A stretch of DNA of 33,882 bases from Cladosporium sp. IMV 00045 (taxonomy: Eukaryota; Ascomycota; Dothideomycetes; Cladosporiales; Cladosporiaceae), in NCBI GenBank assembly GCA_001931905.2, contig MSJI02000139.1:1-33882 (forward strand), read 5' to 3'. Of this stretch, positions 31,129 to 33,882 are shown one piece after another. The notes beneath the pieces are model-generated. The model did no database searches, had not been told where the DNA came from, and saw only the letters and a program-made list of their open reading frames with translations. Every line of letters starts with the position of its first letter. Position 1 is the stretch's first letter. The translations under genes and the position numbers were made by a program.

Positions 31129-32854
31129 ATGCGGTTGACGTCGCTTTTGTACTCGAGTTTCTTCGTGAGCGGCATTGTCGCGCAGCAGAATCTTTCCAAT
31201 CCCCAGGCTGCTTGCGAGAGGCTGGGCAGCGAGTTCAGCGCGCCGCACGTCACCGTTAATCTCGCCCAGTTTATTGAGGCTGGTACCAATCTTTCTTTGC
31301 CGCAGGGTTATAATCTCTCCTCGTGCGGAAATAATGCCCAGGTTGTTCCTGTGGATTTGTGTCGTATTGCGGCGAATGTTGCTACGAGCAATCGATCTGA
31401 GATCACGCTGGAGGCATGGCTGCCGACTAATTGGTGAGCATATGTTGCTTTGCGAAGGCATTGGGTAATGCTGACGATCTCGCGTGTTCAAAAGGACCGG
31501 CCGCTTCTTGTCCATTGGAAACGGTGGCCTGAGTGGATGCATTCAATATGCGGATCTGGCATACACGGCCTCTTACGGTTTTGCGTCGGTAGGCGCCAAC
31601 AACGGCCACAATGGCACCAGCGGAGAGGCTTTCTTGAACAACGACGATATCGTGGCTGATTTCGCGTACCGCTCGGTGCACACTGGTGTTGTTGTTGGCA
31701 AGCAGCTGTCGCAGGCCTACTATGAGCAAGAGCACTCTAAGAGCTACTACCTTGGCTGCTCCACTGGTGGACGTCAAGGCTTCAAAGAGGCGCAGGATTT
31801 CCCGGAAGACTTTGACGGGATCATTTCTGGCGCACCGGCTCTTGCTTTCAACAATCTGTCGACGTTCTCCGGACGTGGGCTCTATGTGACAGGTCCCCCT
31901 TCTGCCCCTACATTCCTTTCGCCCGACTTGTGGGCTCTTGTCCATGACGATGTCCTCGCTCAGTGTGATAGTCTTGATGGCGTGGCCGACGGTATTATCG
32001 AAGACAATGACATTTGCGACTATCGACCGGAGAACTTGCAATGTTCTCCCAAAAACGGCACCAATAGCACCGGCTGCCTAACCGCGCCGCAGGTCCTCAC
32101 AGTCCGCGAACTTTTCACCGACTGGTATGGATTGAACGGCAGCCTGATCTACCCACGCATGAACTACGGCGCAGAACTCACGGCTCGTTTCGTTTACTAC
32201 AGCGGCCAGCCTTTCATGTACACCGAAGACTGGTACCGCTACGCCATCTACAACGACCCAACCTGGGACGCAGCCACCCTCAGCTTGGAAGACGCCGCCT
32301 ATGCCGCCGCGAAGAACCCCTCCAACATCGAAACATGGAAAGGCGACCTCTCCGCATTCCAGGACAAGGGAGGTAAGATCCTGCACTACCACGGCTTGAC
32401 AGACGCTATCATCACGTCGGATAACAGCCCGCGCTACTACAACCACGTCTCCAATACTATGGGCTTGCACTCTAACGACTTGGACGAATTCTATCGCTTT
32501 TTCCGAGTCAGCGGCATGGATCACTGCTCCGGTGGTGTTGGCGCGTGGGGAATCGGTCAGAATTCCAGAGTGCTGAATGGCACGGAGCAGACGCCGCAGA
32601 ATAACATTTTGCTGCGTCTTGTTGATTGGGTCGAGAATGGGAATGCGCCGGAGACTTTGACTGGGTATAAGTACATCAACGTAAGTGTGGATCTAACTGT
32701 GAGATTGGACGACAGCTGACTTTTCTCTTCGCGACAGGACACCGTGAGCATGGGTGTGGATTTCGAGCGTAAGCACTGCAAGTATCCGCTGAGGAACACG
32801 TGCGTGGACCCGGAGAACTACAAGCAGCCGGAGGCTTGGGAATGCGTCGTTTGA
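31129..32854 (+). CDS. Secreted tannase / feruloyl esterase family enzyme
   Basis: Three exons, 31129-31433, 31495-32680 and 32738-32854, encode 535 residues. Introns are 31434-31494 (GTGAGC..AAAAG) and 32681-32737 (GTAAGT..GACAG), and both joins keep the frame. Residues 1-18 (MRLTSLLYSSFFVSGIVA) are the signal peptide. The tannase family motifs are present: GNGGLSGCIQYADL, the nucleophile serine in YYLGCSTGGRQG, the acid in HYHGLTDAIITSDNS and the histidine in VSGMDHCSGGVG. The Cys next to Ser and the Cys after His are the pair that bonds in the CS-D-HC motif of this family. Many Asn-glycosylation sites fit a secreted enzyme. Such enzymes release gallic or ferulic acid from plant polymers, and which of the two is not decidable here. 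It complements the GH43 enzyme on the left. Confidence 0.93.
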
Positions 32855-33882
32855 TTTTCGGTTAGCACGTAGCCTGTTGTTAGCAATGGCAAATTCCACG
32901 CGTTACTCTTGGACATCTTGAGCGCGGACTGTTCTGATCCCAGTCGGTGAGCGGCATGTTGTCTCGCGGTACGCGCCACAGGCGCAAGTCCTCACGCGTT
33001 CGTGCTGAATATAGTCGAGCTACTATAACCTCCAAGACGCACTCGCATATCCCGTGAGCTGTACGGTGACGGCAGGCAGCATAAGCGGGACACGTATCTT
33101 CATACTAATACAGCCGGGGTGAAAGGCGCTCGGGGAGTCATCAGAGGCGTCGGGTGATGTCCAGGGAGTAGTGGTGGGCTCATACCACACCACGCCCACC
33201 CACCAGCTCGTGATGCCGTGAATTGGCGAGACTTAGCCGTCTTAGCATGCATCGTGTAGAGGTGCTGGCGCATGCACTCCAGACTTGGCTTGAGCCTCCA
33301 AAAGGACCACTTCATGTTATCTTTTTCGATCGGCGAATGTTGCCCTTCATGATGGAACTCTGCTTAGAGTTAAAGATAAGAGAAGCGCAGGGACATCTGA
33401 ACTCCCGCTCTTTCTTGACAGCTTTCTCTCATTGCCGAGAGATCCCAAGGCTATGTCTGGAGTCAGTCTCCCCCACGCGACCTTGAGGAGACCCACAGTA
33501 GAGACTTGACACCTCACTTGATTGGAGGAGAGTCAGACGAAGTGATCTTCAGCACGTCCCAAGCATGATGTTATGCTCACCGTCCCCCAAAGCCCTACTG
33601 ACGCACGCGTATACCGCGGCTGGGCATGCCAAAGCAAAAAGTATGCGCCCATAGTCTCGTAGTCCCCTATCGTTTATGTATGCCGGCGCGCGCACCACCA
33701 CACTACTCGCTATCCCGTGCTAAGGCCGGCACCAGCACAACGGCGCCGCATCCCACGACTCCTGCACAATCACCTCACTATAGCAGGCCGATTCCTGTAC
33801 AACAAAGCAGCTGACCCTCCCTCACGGGCTGGCGGACGACGCGGTCGTGACCGCCTGACTGATGCCCTGCACGACATTCTGC
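32855..33882. other. Gene-free right end of the window
   Basis: Slightly over 1 kb after the esterase stop shows no frame with family character on either strand and no RNA gene or repeat array. Short frames such as 33100-33315 (minus) and 33626-33814 (plus) are not supported. Confidence 0.45.

Noticed and set aside
1..33882. tRNA, rRNA, CRISPR array or complete transposon
   Set aside because: No box A/B pair, rRNA-like stretch, regular spacer array, transposase or reverse transcriptase motif was seen by eye on either strand. A covariance or repeat search would be needed to exclude small or degenerate cases.

Overview
This is nuclear DNA of a filamentous ascomycete. The genes are split by 50-80 base introns with GT..AG ends and CTAAC/CTGAC branch sites. 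There is a Zn2Cys6-type transcription factor tail, a HET-domain gene, a NACHT/NLR-type fragment and a DASH complex subunit, and the GH43 enzyme and tannase/feruloyl esterase suggest life on plant material. Gene content resembles Dothideomycetes, but that is an inference from content, not a phylogenetic placement.

Left part (about 1-17.4 kb) looks like an accessory compartment. In order it holds: the 3' end of a fungal-specific transcription factor (+); a CaiB/BaiF family III CoA-transferase (-); a secreted GH43 arabinanase-type enzyme (-); a three-exon type I membrane protein (-); a polytopic membrane protein (-) with an unresolved second junction; a decayed NACHT/NLR fragment (-); a small two-helix hypothetical protein (-); a secreted protein with Kex2-type sites (+) whose middle is out of frame in the simplest splice model; and a HET-domain gene (+) broken by several small indels. 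Short TTAGGG arrays lie on both sides of the HET remnant. Intergenic stretches are long, up to about 1.2 kb.

Right part (about 17.9-30.6 kb) is compact, intact and housekeeping: a CorA-type Mg2+ transporter (+), the 19S proteasome lid subunit RPN3 (-), the DASH/kinetochore subunit SPC34 (+, divergent from RPN3), a seven-exon repetitive LEA-like hydrophilic protein (+), and a second lid subunit, RPN5 (+). A secreted tannase/feruloyl esterase (+) follows at 31.1-32.9 kb, and the last kilobase shows no gene.

The long genes of the right part keep perfect frames over kilobases, so the repeated frame breaks on the left are more likely real decay than sequencing error. The most unusual items are the repetitive gene whose six introns are all phase 1 (so its five internal exons are symmetric), the HET remnant bracketed by telomere-type repeats, the nearby NLR relic with a lost Walker A lysine, and the secreted protein with conflicting frames. 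No complete new multi-gene system was seen. No tRNA, rRNA, CRISPR array or intact transposon was recognised.
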